From Trochalopteron elliotii (lineage: Eukaryota; Chordata; Aves; Passeriformes; Leiothrichidae), in contig JANPWX010000076.1 of assembly GCA_024734555.1 (NCBI GenBank), forward strand, positions 3,120,531 through 3,184,530: a stretch of 64,000 nt of DNA, read 5' to 3'. The notes below the pieces were generated by a model. That model ran no database searches and had not been told where the DNA came from. It saw only the letters and a program-made list of their open reading frames with translations. This document shows positions 1 through 11,640 of this stretch, one piece after another (positions within the stretch are counted from its first letter, which is position 1; each line of letters opens with the position of its first letter). The position numbers and the translations under genes were made by a program.

Positions 1-261
1 ACACTTATTGTTGACCAAACTCTTAAGGCAGCTACTGGTGCTCAGACTACTTACTATACATGTTATCTATTAGAAACTTCTCTGTGCCTTGTTAACACCT
101 TAAGGTGTAATTCTCACTGCACCAGAGACTTGGCAGCTGAATTTCCACCTGCGCCACTGAGGCCTTACAGGCCTTCATCTGAGGCCCAGGCTAGGTGATT
201 CACTCACAGTCCAAATATCCACTGTCTTCAAAAACTCTGCTACAGTCTAGTTCACGAGCAG
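1..261. other. Intergenic sequence, nothing recognised
   Basis: Mixed-composition non-coding sequence at the window edge. I see no open frame of note, no repeat signature and no RNA gene. The stretch leads directly into a CR1 3' end. Confidence 0.6.
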
Positions 262-352
262 GAAGTGTCCCTGTTCACAGCAGGGGGTTAGAACGAGATG
301 ATTTTTATGGTCCCTTCCAACCCAAACCATTCTATGATTACGCAATTCTATG
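262..352 (+). mobile_element. CR1: CR1 LINE 3'-end fragment
   Basis: The run from the GGGGGTTAGAACGAGATGAT stretch through GGTCCCTTCCAACCCAAACC to ATTCTATGATTACG matches the well-known 3' untranslated end of avian CR1 retrotransposons, including the degenerate ATTCTATG octamer tail. Only the last 90 bp or so of the element is present, which is typical of heavily 5'-truncated CR1 insertions. It has no coding capacity. The 5' limit is approximate. Confidence 0.85.
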
Positions 353-867
353 ACATCATGACCTGAACTTATATATATGATATATTTTGTTATCAATTAG
401 CAGTCTTATGATGTTTAATCCTGAACTGAATTAAGTTTATGTTACTGTTAACAGCCAGGTAAAGAGTTACACTTGAATGTGGTTTCAGATTAAACACACT
501 TTATCTACTGAAATTTTTCAATAAAATCTAGATTCCAATGTTAATCACTTTAGTTTATAAGGTATCTGGTCCTCTAAGTTCCTGCAGAATCCATATACTG
601 TGATTCAAGTGAAGACTGCAGGAAATGAGATTGTTCAGAGTTTTGTATAAGACTCAGAAAAATTTACTTTAAAATGAAATTTCTTTTATTAATCTATCTT
701 AGCAAATAAGATTGGATCTTGCTCTAAAAACAAGTAGAATAATTTATTTGAATTTCATATATTCTTGCTGCACTGGAAGATAAAGCAGTCTTAGGAAAAG
801 AACATTTATCCTTTCCTTTATTAAAAAATATATGTGCACAGAAGCAACATGATATCTATTCAAGTTT
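353..867. other. AT-rich intergenic sequence
   Basis: AT-rich non-coding DNA between two CR1 3' ends. No coding frame or repeat was recognised in it. Confidence 0.6.
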
Positions 868-984
868 GGATGGGGCCCTAAGCAACCTGGTGTAGTAGGT
901 AGCATCCCGTCTCATGTCCCTGAAATTGGAACTATATAATCTTAAAGACCCTTCCAACCCAAGGCTTTCCATGCTTCTATGATA
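868..984 (+). mobile_element. CR1: CR1 LINE 3'-end fragment
   Basis: GGATGGGGCCCTAAGCAACC, then GGAACTATATAATCTTAAAG, then CCCTTCCAACCC and a CTTCTATGATATTAT tail is a slightly diverged CR1 3' end on the plus strand. It is an insertion separate from the fragment about 500 bp upstream, because each has its own octamer-type tail. It is severely 5'-truncated and non-coding. It ends about 80 bp before the solo LTR at 1,066. Confidence 0.85.
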
Positions 985-1065
985 TTATCACAATGAAATG
1001 ATTCTAAAAGAAGGCCTGGCCATTATACAGGACAGAAAAAAAGCTGGAGCATAGGAGTCATGTTG

Positions 1066-1614
1066 TGTAGTGGTTTGAAAGCAAAACAACTGAGAGGGTC
1101 CAAGTCAGAAATACAATTTAATAATAAGAAAAAAAGGTAAAATAAAATAAATGCAATAATACAAAAGTCCACTGACAGAGTCAGAATACAATGTGAGAGG
1201 GATGATGGAAGCAGTGATCCCGTGGAAAGGTCTAATAGCTCTGATCCTCTGGAAATCCAGTGGGTAAGGTCCCCCATATTGTCCCAAATCCCAGATTATA
1301 TCCAGGTGAGAATGCTTGGCTCCCCCCCCTGGGCGGAGCATCTCACAATGGGGTGGTGAGTCATACAGGGGGTCCTTGATGGCCCATTAAAGAGAGATAA
1401 CTCCCGGAGTGAGTTATCCATGAGTCATGCAGCAGGCCATTAACAGAAGACCCATTAACAAAAGACACTTTAACAGAAGACCCATTGACAGAAAACACAT
1501 TAACAGAAGAGGGAGGGGGAACTTGGGAGAGCACTGCTTCAGCAATTGGTTTCAACAGTTCATGAAGATGGTGATAGAATACTTTGTGCATATCTTATAC
1601 TACAACCCAGGACA
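1066..1614 (-). mobile_element. Solo LTR of a passerine endogenous retrovirus (ERVL-like), minus strand
   Basis: The element runs from TGTAGTGGTTTGAAAGC to CAACCCAGGACA, so it has TG...CA ends, and it is flanked by a perfect 5-bp duplication TGTTG (1,061-1,065 and 1,615-1,619). Read on the minus strand it shows a promoter-like order: a 15-bp tandem repeat in the presumed U3, a GC box (GGGCGG on the plus strand at 1,330-1,335), a TATAAT-like box (complement of 1,295-1,300) and an ATTAAA poly(A)-type signal (complement of 1,117-1,122). The 549-bp length suits a solo LTR; no internal retroviral genes flank it. The 5-bp duplication and general sequence resemble ERVL-type LTRs of songbirds; the exact family name is not certain. 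Short frames across it are by-products of the repeat. Confidence 0.85.
1437..1509. repeat. 15-bp tandem repeat (about 4.9 copies) inside the LTR
   Basis: Five consecutive units start at 1,437, 1,452, 1,467, 1,482 and 1,497. The basic unit is CCATTAACAGAAGAC; later copies differ by one to three substitutions and the last is incomplete. Because 15 is a multiple of three, both strands carry repeating open frames that look peptide-like but are not genes. The repeat sits upstream of the GC box on the LTR's minus-strand sense, where retroviral U3 enhancer repeats usually lie. An enhancer role is inference. Confidence 0.9.
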
Positions 1615-1619
1615 TGTTG

Positions 1620-2164
1620 ATACTCTAGGAAAGTAATCCACTGATTTGGAATGCATAAGCAATCACAAATTCCTCAAAAGGCAATGTCACAACAAATAAA
1701 ACTTAATGAACTCTGGCAATTACTAAGGTTAACCTTTTATTAAAAGTTATTTTGAATCACTGGAAAGTACACAATTTAGAAGAAGCATTCCAAGATCTCC
1801 AGAGTTACAGGTTTAAAAATGTTTAGCAAGTTCATCAATCATGTAAATTTACATTTGCTTTCTGCAAGTAAATGTGCTAGAAGTACTGCAGCCTCTCTAA
1901 AGGCTCATTTGACAGCTAATCAACTGTCTGATTAACTATATTTGCAGTGTTTTATATCCAGTAATAAGAAATATAAGACAAAATATTCTGTGCAATTCAT
2001 AACATATTAGGCACTTGCAGTTTTGGGTTATGGTATTCCTAAAACTGTTTAACATTCTGGTAGTTTATAACAATTTTTGTTACATTGCACTATTTGAATC
2101 ATACCCTCTAACACTCTGTCTTGAGTATGAGTTGGTGATATTAACTGTGTTTTGTCTACAGTCA
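1620..2164. other. AT-rich intergenic sequence
   Basis: Low-GC non-coding sequence after the solo LTR. No repeat family or coding frame was recognised. Confidence 0.55.
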
Positions 2165-2514
2165 GATAATGCAACCTAAATAATTGGGTCTGGATCCAGC
2201 AGAGAAGTCCAGTCAGAAAGCTAGGAAGGCAGATTTCAGGATGGGACTTGGGATGGGGCCAGAGGCAGGGCTAAGCACAGGTATCTTGTAGCATGGGCTG
2301 CCTGAGTAGGGGCTATGATTGAAGGCCATTCAGAGCTCAGTAGTCCTTAGGGTCCTAACATTGTCCTTTCTGCATTTGTCTTTCAGAAAGATTTGGTCAT
2401 TGGTCTGTTGTTCCTTGGAACCTCTCTTTTTTTTGGCTAAAAATGGGTGCAATATTTGCCTTTTTCCAGACCTCAGGAATTTCTTCAGATCACCAATTTT
2501 TTCAGATCAGCCCC
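2165..2514. other. GC-richer segment before an LTR-like block, origin unclear
   Basis: Composition changes abruptly from AT-rich to GC-richer at about 2,170 and the segment leads into the LTR-like block. It may be part of the same degraded retroviral element, but I do not recognise it. A pyrimidine-rich run ending in CAG near 2,385 resembles a splice acceptor, but no coding frame follows. Confidence 0.35.
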
Positions 2515-2925
2515 TGATGAAGACCATGGTGAGGCAGGATGTCTGCTTGCAGTCCACAGAGGTTTGTGGTGAAGCAGAGATTCATCTGCAGCCCAGGAAG
2601 GACCCTTCACTGGATCAAGGAGATGCCCAAAGATTGCTGTGATTCCATGGCAAGACCATGTAGAAAGCAAGAGGCTCTGAGCATGACCTGTGAACCCATG
2701 GAGAGAGGAACCCACCCTGGACCAGGGTTGCTGGCAGGACTTGTGACCATGCAGGGGATCCACGCTGCAGTAGCTTCTTCCAGAAGGACTGCATCCTGTG
2801 GAAGAAACCCATGCTGGAACGGTTCATGAAGGTTCACTGCAGCCTGTGGAAGGAGTCACTCTGGAGAAGTTCATGAAGTTCCCTGTTTCCTTTGTAGAAG
2901 GGGAAGAATGTGAAGAGTCATTGGG
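2515..2925 (+). mobile_element. Degraded avian ERV LTR fragment with internal degenerate repeats
   Basis: The stretch contains repeated short phrases of the type GCAGCCTGTGGAAGGA, CACGCTGCAGTAG and GGCAGGACTTGTGACCATG. This matches a bird LTR family in which modules of the form 'gactgcagcccgtgg...acccacgctggagcag' recur several times. The plus-strand orientation follows from that recollection. Ends are eroded and no target duplication was found. Overlapping short open frames on both strands reflect the GC-richer composition and the modular repeats. Family assignment is from memory, so the class (ERVL-like) is tentative. Confidence 0.6.
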
Positions 2926-3450
2926 AGGTTGATTGGTTGGTTGGTTAAATTCAAAATGTCGCATCCAGTCTTTGGAGTGTCATTGTTTTCTTGAATGTAT
3001 CAGGGTTTACTGTAGGGCTCAGGGAACTGGGGTAACAGCCTGTGGGTCCAGCTGATGTCATCCTTAATCCTGCTAGTGGAACAAGAGGCTCATGCAAGAA
3101 GGAAACTTACAGCCTCCCAAAACTGCACATCTGATCAGCAGATGGATGTCTTAATCTCCTGCAGTCTCCAATTACAGTCATACATGACTTTCTCTTGTTT
3201 CTGACACATAGATCAGGTTCAGCCAACCTAGATACATTCTCAGAAGGATCTTGTTGATTTCTGCTGCCACAGCTTTCTGAAGAAAGCCTTCTGTAGATTT
3301 CTGTGAGGCTTATAGACATCTACCAGCAAACACAAAGGTTGGCATAAGCCACCAGGTTGGGAGTCTTCACTATCTTCCCATTTGACTGTAACCTCTGACT
3401 ATCTTTTTCTGCTCTGAACTCTGAGAACAAACTGTCAGTCTGTCATTCTT
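2926..3450. other. Non-coding segment, possibly old repeat remnant
   Basis: A short (TTGG)n run (2,934-2,947) is followed by sequence of intermediate GC. A 70-codon minus-strand frame (3,107-3,319) has no recognisable domain. This could be a decayed retroviral interior following the LTR-like block, but I cannot assign it. Confidence 0.3.
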
Positions 3451-6400
3451 CCCTGATGCCTAACAAAACCACTGGACATAATTTTAAATGGGTTTTTTGT
3501 TGTTCAAATTTTTCTTTCCTCAAAAGTTCCTTACTGTGCAAATACCTGGATGTTCTGTTTTTGGCTGCAGTAGTGTTAATTTTCTTCACAGTGGCTGGTA
3601 TAGGGTTGTGTATTGGATTTGTGCACAGGGTTGATATTATAAGAGATGCTTTTGTTATTCAAATGTGCTACAAAAAAACCAGAATGAGTACACAGAAAGG
3701 AGTAAATACCATCGCTGAGAGAATGGTTAACTTGGAAATCCTGGGAACTTATTTTAAAACCTCAATTATGCAACCTATTGAATGGCTCATTTTATATTGT
3801 ATGCTTTCATAAATGAAATGTATATATATTTAAGCCTTTAAAGGAGAAATTTTAAAACATGTTGGTAGAAAGTTCCTTTATTTAAATCTGTACCCCCACT
3901 CTTCTAAAACTTTATCCGTAGCATTTTGAGTAACACTCATGGACAATTACACAAAGGCAAAAAGATGAATAAAATAAAAGTAATTTGACAGTCTCTTTAA
4001 TTTCAAATCCTGTAGATGAAAACCTTTCTTTCCCTAGAAAACATGTAGCATAGTCACAGCTGAATTTTATCCTGTTGAAAGTATTCTTTTGGGTTTGTTT
4101 GGATTTTTCAAAAGTGATAAACATATTCACTTGTTCTAACATCCATTGTGAGATCATTAAATTCCTACACTTATCAAGAAATGAAAACAAGATAACTGTC
4201 GATACGTATTTGTGTTCTTACAGGTTAATTAATATAAAAAACATTATTGATACAATGCTAAAGAATTCACAAGTTTAAAATATTGGTTCTGGGCTTTTCC
4301 CCAAAAGGACTAGAATAAAGAGGAAATAAGTGGATGAGATAAATGTGTTTGTTATTCTCCTTTTTTTTTATCCATGAATTACTTATATTGGTAAATAAAT
4401 TAAAGCTTTTGAAAATAATGTTATCGCTGTTTAGTATTTTTTTTCAGCTTATTTTTTCTGTATGTAAGGTACAAAGGAGAAACAATTTTCAAAGGGTTAT
4501 ATGCTGTATTTTGGTTTTTGACACTTTTCCATAAAGATCATGATTTAATTTGTTCAATTTGCAATAAGATATACAAGTATCCACGCCACCTAAACAGCCT
4601 CTCTGAGGACCTAAGTGGCCTTTGTGGAAGAGAGCAAAAAAATGTAACTGAAAACGAAGCAACTGCACTCATTCTTCCACTGGGAGTTGGAGTTAATTGC
4701 TTAAAGGGGAAATAAGGCTTCATCTCTCTCCCTTTTACCTTTTGGGCTTGTTCTATATCTAAAGTACTTAAACATAGTCTCTTTAGAGTCCAGAGAAGAC
4801 AATGAAGGATAAGAATACAGCTAGCTCTTCTCTTTTTACACTTTTCTGACCACTCAAATGAATGTAAGAAATGCTGCCAGTTTCAGAAGTAGGGTCGAAA
4901 TTCTCTATAACACATCAGAAAGTGAGTTTATGCGTTTTTCCTGCAGAGGAGAAAGTTCACAGGAGGAAATCATACTCTGTGCAACACTTACGTCTCTTTT
5001 GAGACTATATTCCAGGGTTTGGGGAGCCCTTAAACTTATATCTTCTATAATGCTTATCAATTAAACATGATATGTATCACCTTATATATGTCAGCTATGT
5101 GCATGTGACACAAACCAACTCAAAATGTTAATCTCCCATACTTTTGACAGTAATGCTTCATGAAGTTCTTATGTTTCCTCTAACTCCTCTTTTAACACAT
5201 CGTGTTTTATGGTTGTTTAGACAGAGACACTCAGAATCCTATATATGTCTAGAGTTACTAGTAAGAAAAAGCCTGTAATAACATAGTATACTTTCAAGAT
5301 TAATGTGTTACAGATACAGAACTGTTATCTCACCTCTTAACAATTCCATTCTCCCCTGATCACAGAATACCGACAAACCTGTGGCTGTGAAGTTTGTCAT
5401 TTATCAACCTCTGGATATTTGCAACAACCTATAGCTTAAAGATCCCATTTACTTTTGGGAAATAAAATTTATCTTTTTGGTCTGTAGTTTTCTTGAACTT
5501 TTTTCTTTCTCTATTCCATAATGGAAGTTTCTCTGCAATGCAGTTTTTGAAAGTAAATCCTGTCTCTCTGCATAAAATTCAGCTGAATCTTTTCTCATGA
5601 AGTCTGAATTTCAAGATAAATTTGATACTTTACAAGAAATATTCCAATGTTAATTATCACATCTCAGTATTAAAAAAACTTGGCAAGAGAGGGGGGGTAA
5701 ATGAAGCAAATTTTCTAAATATTCTTTACTAGTGAACTTTTGTCTTATGCTCATATGCGTGGGTATTTTATCTTAATTATACCTCTAGATGCATATTTTC
5801 TTAAGCAAACTTCCCTTCTCCATGGCTGCAGAAACAGTGCTGAATCTTTAAGCAGTCTCTGAGGATGGAATTTCATTTTTTTGCCTCCTTTTCCCCATCC
5901 TACCTCTTTACCCCAGCTATTAAAAACACAGTTATAAGAGGGAAAAAAATAAAAAGCAAAAAGAAAACCCTAAATATTTTAATTTTATTATTCAGTAATA
6001 AAGATTTTCTTAGTTAAAAAAAAAGAGAATTACTTCTGAGTTTTAAGGTTTGCGATTATTATTTTCTTACATTTTTAAATACAATCAAATATTCAGCCCC
6101 CAAATTTAGTAACATATAGATTTTCTGTACTTTTTACAGATTTTCTTTCCTTCAAGTGTAAGAGCTTTGTAGTGACTTGGACACTGGAGATTGAGCTTGA
6201 AAATATTGAATTTAGGAGCAACAGCATTATTGTCAAGTTCCCTCAAATAGTGGTGTAGATCCTATTTTCAAAAGACCCAAATGCTTCAACTTCCTTTTGA
6301 GTATGGCTCAAAATTTAACTGTACTCAACTCACTGATCTGTATATTAACTATCTCGATCTCTTGTTAAGTGGTTTCATCAAACTTAACAGGTAAGATTTA

Positions 6401-7358
6401 AAATCATACCTTCTTCTAGAGAAAAGATTAATTTTATTGGAAAGTTTAGTAACACAATTCATAAAACCCTCTGGAACTTTGTGCTAAATACTGTGAATAC
6501 TTTTGTGACATGATGTATTAAAAGTCCCACTGTTTGAGGCACAGAGTGATATCCTTTGCCTCATAAAAGACATAACTAACTAATTACTACTATTACATGA
6601 GGACAAGAAATCCATATTTATTGGTCTTCTATGTTAAGGTTAATTTTAAAAAATGAATATATATTAGTTGTAGTTGTAATTCTCTTTTGATGCATTTATT
6701 TATTATTTTAAAGGCTTTGAAACTATTTTGAGTGTTTTTTCTTTTCATTAAAAAAAAAAATCTTTTATTCCCTTATAAAGGTTCTCAACCAAAGGATGCT
6801 GGGTCACACCATGAAGACCTTCACTTCAGCAGCAAGTATGTATCTCAGCTCTCATGCAACTATTTTACTGAACTTCTCTGTGAGGGCAAGTGTTGGAGAA
6901 TGGGAGATCATTTTAGTACTATTCCGAGTGTCACAGGGCATCTTTCAAAAATTTAAATGGAGTATCTGCCTACTACCGCCAGCACAGGTAAAATAAAGGT
7001 CATATGGGGACTTGCAGAAGAAAATCACTTGGTTTTTGTATTTTCCAATGAGAAAGTAAATATCAAGAGAACAATACCACTGCTGTCACTAAGTCATACC
7101 TTTGGGTTGCTTTTTTAACAAATTTGACTACAATGTTTTTTAAAAATATTTAAATTACTTCATGTGTATAAGAAAACTTGTTCAATAGCATGTGAATGTC
7201 TCATAGAGTACTTTGGAGGTACTTTGGTTTAATGTTCTGCTGTCTTGAATTTACATTTAATTATTTTGATTCATACGTTTCAACAAAATGCTAAAACTGT
7301 ACAAATTTCCATTCAGTCAAAACAAAAGTATCTCATACTATTTTCCCATGACCCCTCC
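3451..7358. other. AT-rich intergenic sequence
   Basis: Nearly 4 kb of AT-rich DNA with scattered A and T runs and no recognisable transposon. The longest frame (3,456-3,812, 118 codons, hydrophobic, no family resemblance) is consistent with chance. No splice-flanked exon was identified. Confidence 0.55.
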
Positions 7359-8350
7359 ATGGAATCATAAAATCATAGCAAAATGGAATATCATTAGTTG
7401 AAAGGGGCCCACAGGGCTCATCTACGTACAGCTCCTGGACCTGCACAGGACAGCCCTAAGAATTGCACCACATACCGGGGTGCATTGTCCAAAAGCTTTT
7501 TGAACTCTGCAACACAGCTTTGTGCTGTGATCCCTTCCCTGAGGAGCCTGTTGCAATGCCCAATCACACTCTGGTGAAGAACCTTTTTCTAAAATCCAAC
7601 CTAAACCTCCCCTGACAAAACTTCAGGCCATGCCCTTGGGTCCTGTCACTGGCTGCCACAGGTGTCAGTGTCTGTCCCTTCTCTTCCCCTCATGAGAAAA
7701 TTGTAGACTGCTATGTCTTTCCTCAAGTCTCCAGGCTGAACAAGCCAAATGACCTCAGCCGCTCCTGATATGGCTTCCCCTCCAGACCTTTCACTATCTT
7801 CATTGCCCTCATTCGGATACTCTCTAATAGTTTAATGTCTTTCTTATATTGTGATGCCCAAAACTGCCCCCAGAACTAGAGGTGAGGCTGCCCCAGTGCA
7901 GAGCAGAGTGGGACAATACCCTCCCTTGCCTGGCTAGCGATGCTGGGCCTGATGCCCCCAGGACAGGGTTGGCCCCCCTGGCTGCCAGGGCATTACTGGC
8001 TCTTGTTCAACTTGCCATTGAGTAGGACTCCCAGGTCCCTTTCTGTGGCACTGTGATCCAGCAACTCATTCCCCAGTCTGGCCCTTTGTCCAGGGTTGCA
8101 CCATCCCAGGTGCAGAATGCAGCATTCATTTCCCTTGCTGAACTTCACATGGTTGGTGATTGCCCAGCCCTCTGATGGGTCAGGTCTCTCTTGCAGGGCC
8201 TCTCCACATTTAAGGGAGCCAAAAACTTCTCCCAATTTAGTATAACTGGCATCCTTAGTATACTTTTGAGTCCTGAATCCAGATTGTTTATGAACAGGTT
8301 GAAGAAAACTTGTTCTACGATGCAGCTTTGCAGAACCCCTTCCTGAACAT
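7359..8350 (-). mobile_element. CR1: CR1 LINE fragment, minus strand, with decayed reverse-transcriptase end
   Basis: The plus strand begins with the reversed CR1 tail (GGAATCATAAAATCATAG) and continues through the antisense 3' UTR and coding region. Reading the minus strand, 7,993-8,235 gives a frame ending in ERDLGVLLNGKLNKSQ, and 8,225-8,310 gives LFINNLDSGLKS; both match the C-terminal part of the CR1 ORF2 reverse transcriptase. The catalytic FADD box expected next is destroyed and the two segments are in different frames, so the copy is dead. About 1 kb remains of an element usually over 4 kb, the usual 5' truncation. The end at about 8,350 is approximate; weak similarity may extend to about 8,480. 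Confidence 0.9.
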
Positions 8351-11300
8351 AAAGGGCCTCCTCTTGAAGAAAAAAAGCTATAATTCTCTCTTTATGAAAT
8401 CTCAGCTCTGAGCCTTTCCTGATCAAAAGAGGCAAACTAAGACAAACTATTAGATGTGTTCCACCTGTGATATAAATCATGTCCTAAGCATTGAACAGAT
8501 AGCATCAAATTTAATTAGGGTCTTACTCAGTAGATAAGTTGCCAAATTGAAAAGGTAGAAGTGTAGTGCTTGAGCAAGCAGACTACCCTGCTTCGGAGAG
8601 ATCAAAATGTAGTTTTCTTTCTGTAGCTCATTAATGGTGACAGTAGAAGGTGATGGGGCAAGAAGAGGATGTAGCAGAACTACTGATTAGAGAATGTTAA
8701 TCCTCACTTTCCTTTTGCATGTTTAAAGAATGTATTTTCTTTATTTTGTGATTAAGTAGATGACACCAAAAAGAGAATAACATGTAATTCCATTTAACAG
8801 CAAAAATCCAGATTCTTTTGTAACACAACAGATTGTATTTATCTCTGTAGTCTAATTAAAAAGTTAAACATTAGCATTTTGTTGCTACCTCAACCACAAA
8901 ATTATGCAGCTTGAAAAACAATAGTTAAGGGATATCCTAGTGGTTGATATTTCCAAGCGTGACACAAAGCATATGCTCCCAGGATTTCAGTCTCCTTGAA
9001 CCATCATTGTCTGCAGTATGAGCACATACAGAAAGATAACTATATATTCTGTAATGCTTCATGATCCTTGTGTGCAGTAAACTGTTAGTAAAATACAGAT
9101 TTTTCAAGAGCTATCTTGACAACTTAGAAAATTCCGTTCAGTGTGGGCTATTTTTTATTGCTGCCAAGTTCTATCCTTCAAGTTTCAAGTTTCTTCCCTG
9201 TTGCCATTCTCCTCTAACAAAGACTATATTTTTATAATTTTTCCTTTTAATTTTTTCCCCGATTTCTTGATGTTTATATATGAACAGGCACGTTGTTATG
9301 AAAGAAATGTTACTTTTACAGAGTATATTTTTGTGATTAATTTTCAATATGTTGCTATGATGAGATTTCCTGGACACATAGATCACGTCAAACCTTAATT
9401 AATTTTACATTTCAAGAACAACATAGTAAAGGGCAACTAAAAGTGAACTGTTTTACGGTCAAGGGTGCAGAATGCCTTAGAATTGCCATAATTCATTGCC
9501 CAGCTCACCCAATAGCCAAACGAATAATCAGAGAGGGATGCAGAAAATTCTGAAAAACAAAAGGAATTACTTATCCAATGGAAAAAAGTATTTCTCTCTA
9601 CTGTCAGCCTGTGGTTAATTTATGCCTTAGAGCTTGCAAGTTTATATTAACCGAAAAATATTTATCCTCTACTACATTTTTTTTAAACTTTTTGTATAGA
9701 GTTCCTCTATCTAACAATACTCCTCTAGATGCCAGTATTATCATGTGGCAATGAATTACATTAATCAGTTATGTGTCAAGTAAAATTATATTATTTTTTT
9801 CAGTTTTAAATGTCCTGCCCTTGACTTTCATTGATTGTTTGGAATCCCAGTCTACCTTGTCAGCAATATTTTTATACAATGTGACATACATATAACAGCC
9901 TTTTCCTGGTGTATCATCTTACAATATAGACCTTAATTCTTGTTTGCTTTTTTTCCTACACTCTAGTAGAGCTCTTGGTGACCACTATTGGTAACAGTGT
10001 TGGGGTCCTTCTATTAAAAGGCAAAGATGAAGAAGGCGTTGAAGATCCAAGGAGTTACAAGTTTGCCAAATATAGACAAGGGAAATGATAATATCTGTCT
10101 CATTTTTCATTATCAAGTTAAGTGGCAGATAAGTTGTAGAAATGATAAATGAAAGTTTTAAAATATTTTCTTTCTTTTTCTCTATATTTGTCTTGTTTTT
10201 TGTATAAGTCTAACTGAACAAGAATTGTTTCATCTTCAATCAAATAACTTTTTTTCTGAGACATTCTGAAATTCAAAGGTCATGTGCCTTGAGGTTCTGT
10301 GTCCAAACAAGCTCTACCTTTCAATGAAGGCAGAACGTAATAAGGAAAGGATTTAAGAGTACAACAGACTTCCTGCAGAAGCTGGTAGCCTAGCTCCAAT
10401 TCATTCTCTTATCTGTACTTCCCTGCTGTTTAAATAGCATGACAACAATGGAATTAGGGTTTAGATTTATGGAGTAGGAGTTTCATATAAGAGATGAATC
10501 CAAGTTTCTTCATGATTGTTATCTTATTTTAGGATGCTACATATATTCTTGGAACAGAGATAAAACTTGAATGCCAACAGCTTTTTTCTTTTCTTTTTTA
10601 AACAGACAAATACAGTTCTAAATAAACATAGAATAAAAGGGTTGTTTTTTTTTTTTCTATTAGTATAGTAGAACTTGTGTTAATGACATCTAGAGTACAT
10701 TAATTCTTATAATTATTGAAGATCAGTTAACATAGATTTGCATATTCAAGTTAGGTGGAATCCACTACTTGATTATTGCTATGGTAACTACTTATTGCTG
10801 AAACGTAAGAAAACTGTGGACTCTGTCAAAAAAGTAATGGCTTACTTAGGATAACATGATATATTTTGATTAGAATATACTATTAAACATGGAGTTAGAA
10901 TGAAGGTAAATTATTTTGTTAGGATTGTTTCTTAGTATGAAGAAACCAAAAAGTGAGAGCAAAAAACCAAAAATACTGAGAGCAGATTATAACACTAACT
11001 GAATTCATAATTGAATCACAAAGTCATTGTTTGTCACCCAAACATACAGATTAATTTCAGAATGCCTAATAAAATTTTTAAATCATTCTCCTCATTTTCA
11101 TTCTGATAGTTGACAGAAATCTATTGTTGAAGATAATTTTAAAAAAATTTTTTTTACTACATCTGTTCCTTTCTTTTGATTCCCTTCACTTTAATTTCTT
11201 GTAGTGTAAAACTAATAAATTTAATGGGTTAGTCCATTGGAAGACACAGTCTATCAGGATTACAAAACAGATGTCACCTAACAATATCAATAGCAACAAA

Positions 11301-11591
11301 GGTGCATAGCTCTGAACATAAAAGAAAGCTGTATATAATCATACATAAATAATTACTCATGAAATAGGTTTAATAATGAGGAATAGATTTTAATTTGAAC
11401 ATAGTCTAGTCATACAAAAATCAAAATATTGTCAAGCCTGTTATAGTTCTTTCTACAGACTGGAACTTAAAATACCTATTGTTCTTCCTTTTGTATGTAA
11501 AACATGCTACATTTAAAGCCAGAAAGAAATGGGACAATTATTTTTGCTTCACAGTGCATGTGATTCTCAACACTTGAGCATACTCTCTGTT

Positions 11592-11640
11592 TTCCTCTCT
11601 CTTTTTTTTTCTTTTTGTTGTTGTTGTTGTTGTTGTTTTT
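11592..11640. repeat. T-rich tract with (TTG)n microsatellite
   Basis: A pyrimidine-rich CTCTCT/T tract runs directly into about seven TTG units (11,615-11,640). On the minus strand this gives a poly-asparagine/lysine frame, which is a translation artefact. Confidence 0.9.

Noticed and set aside
1361..1636. Peptide-like repeats on both strands
   Set aside because: Created by the 15-bp tandem repeat in the LTR; not coding.
2355..2390. Splice acceptor (pyrimidine run then CAG) before an exon
   Set aside because: No conserved coding frame or donor follows; such runs are common by chance.
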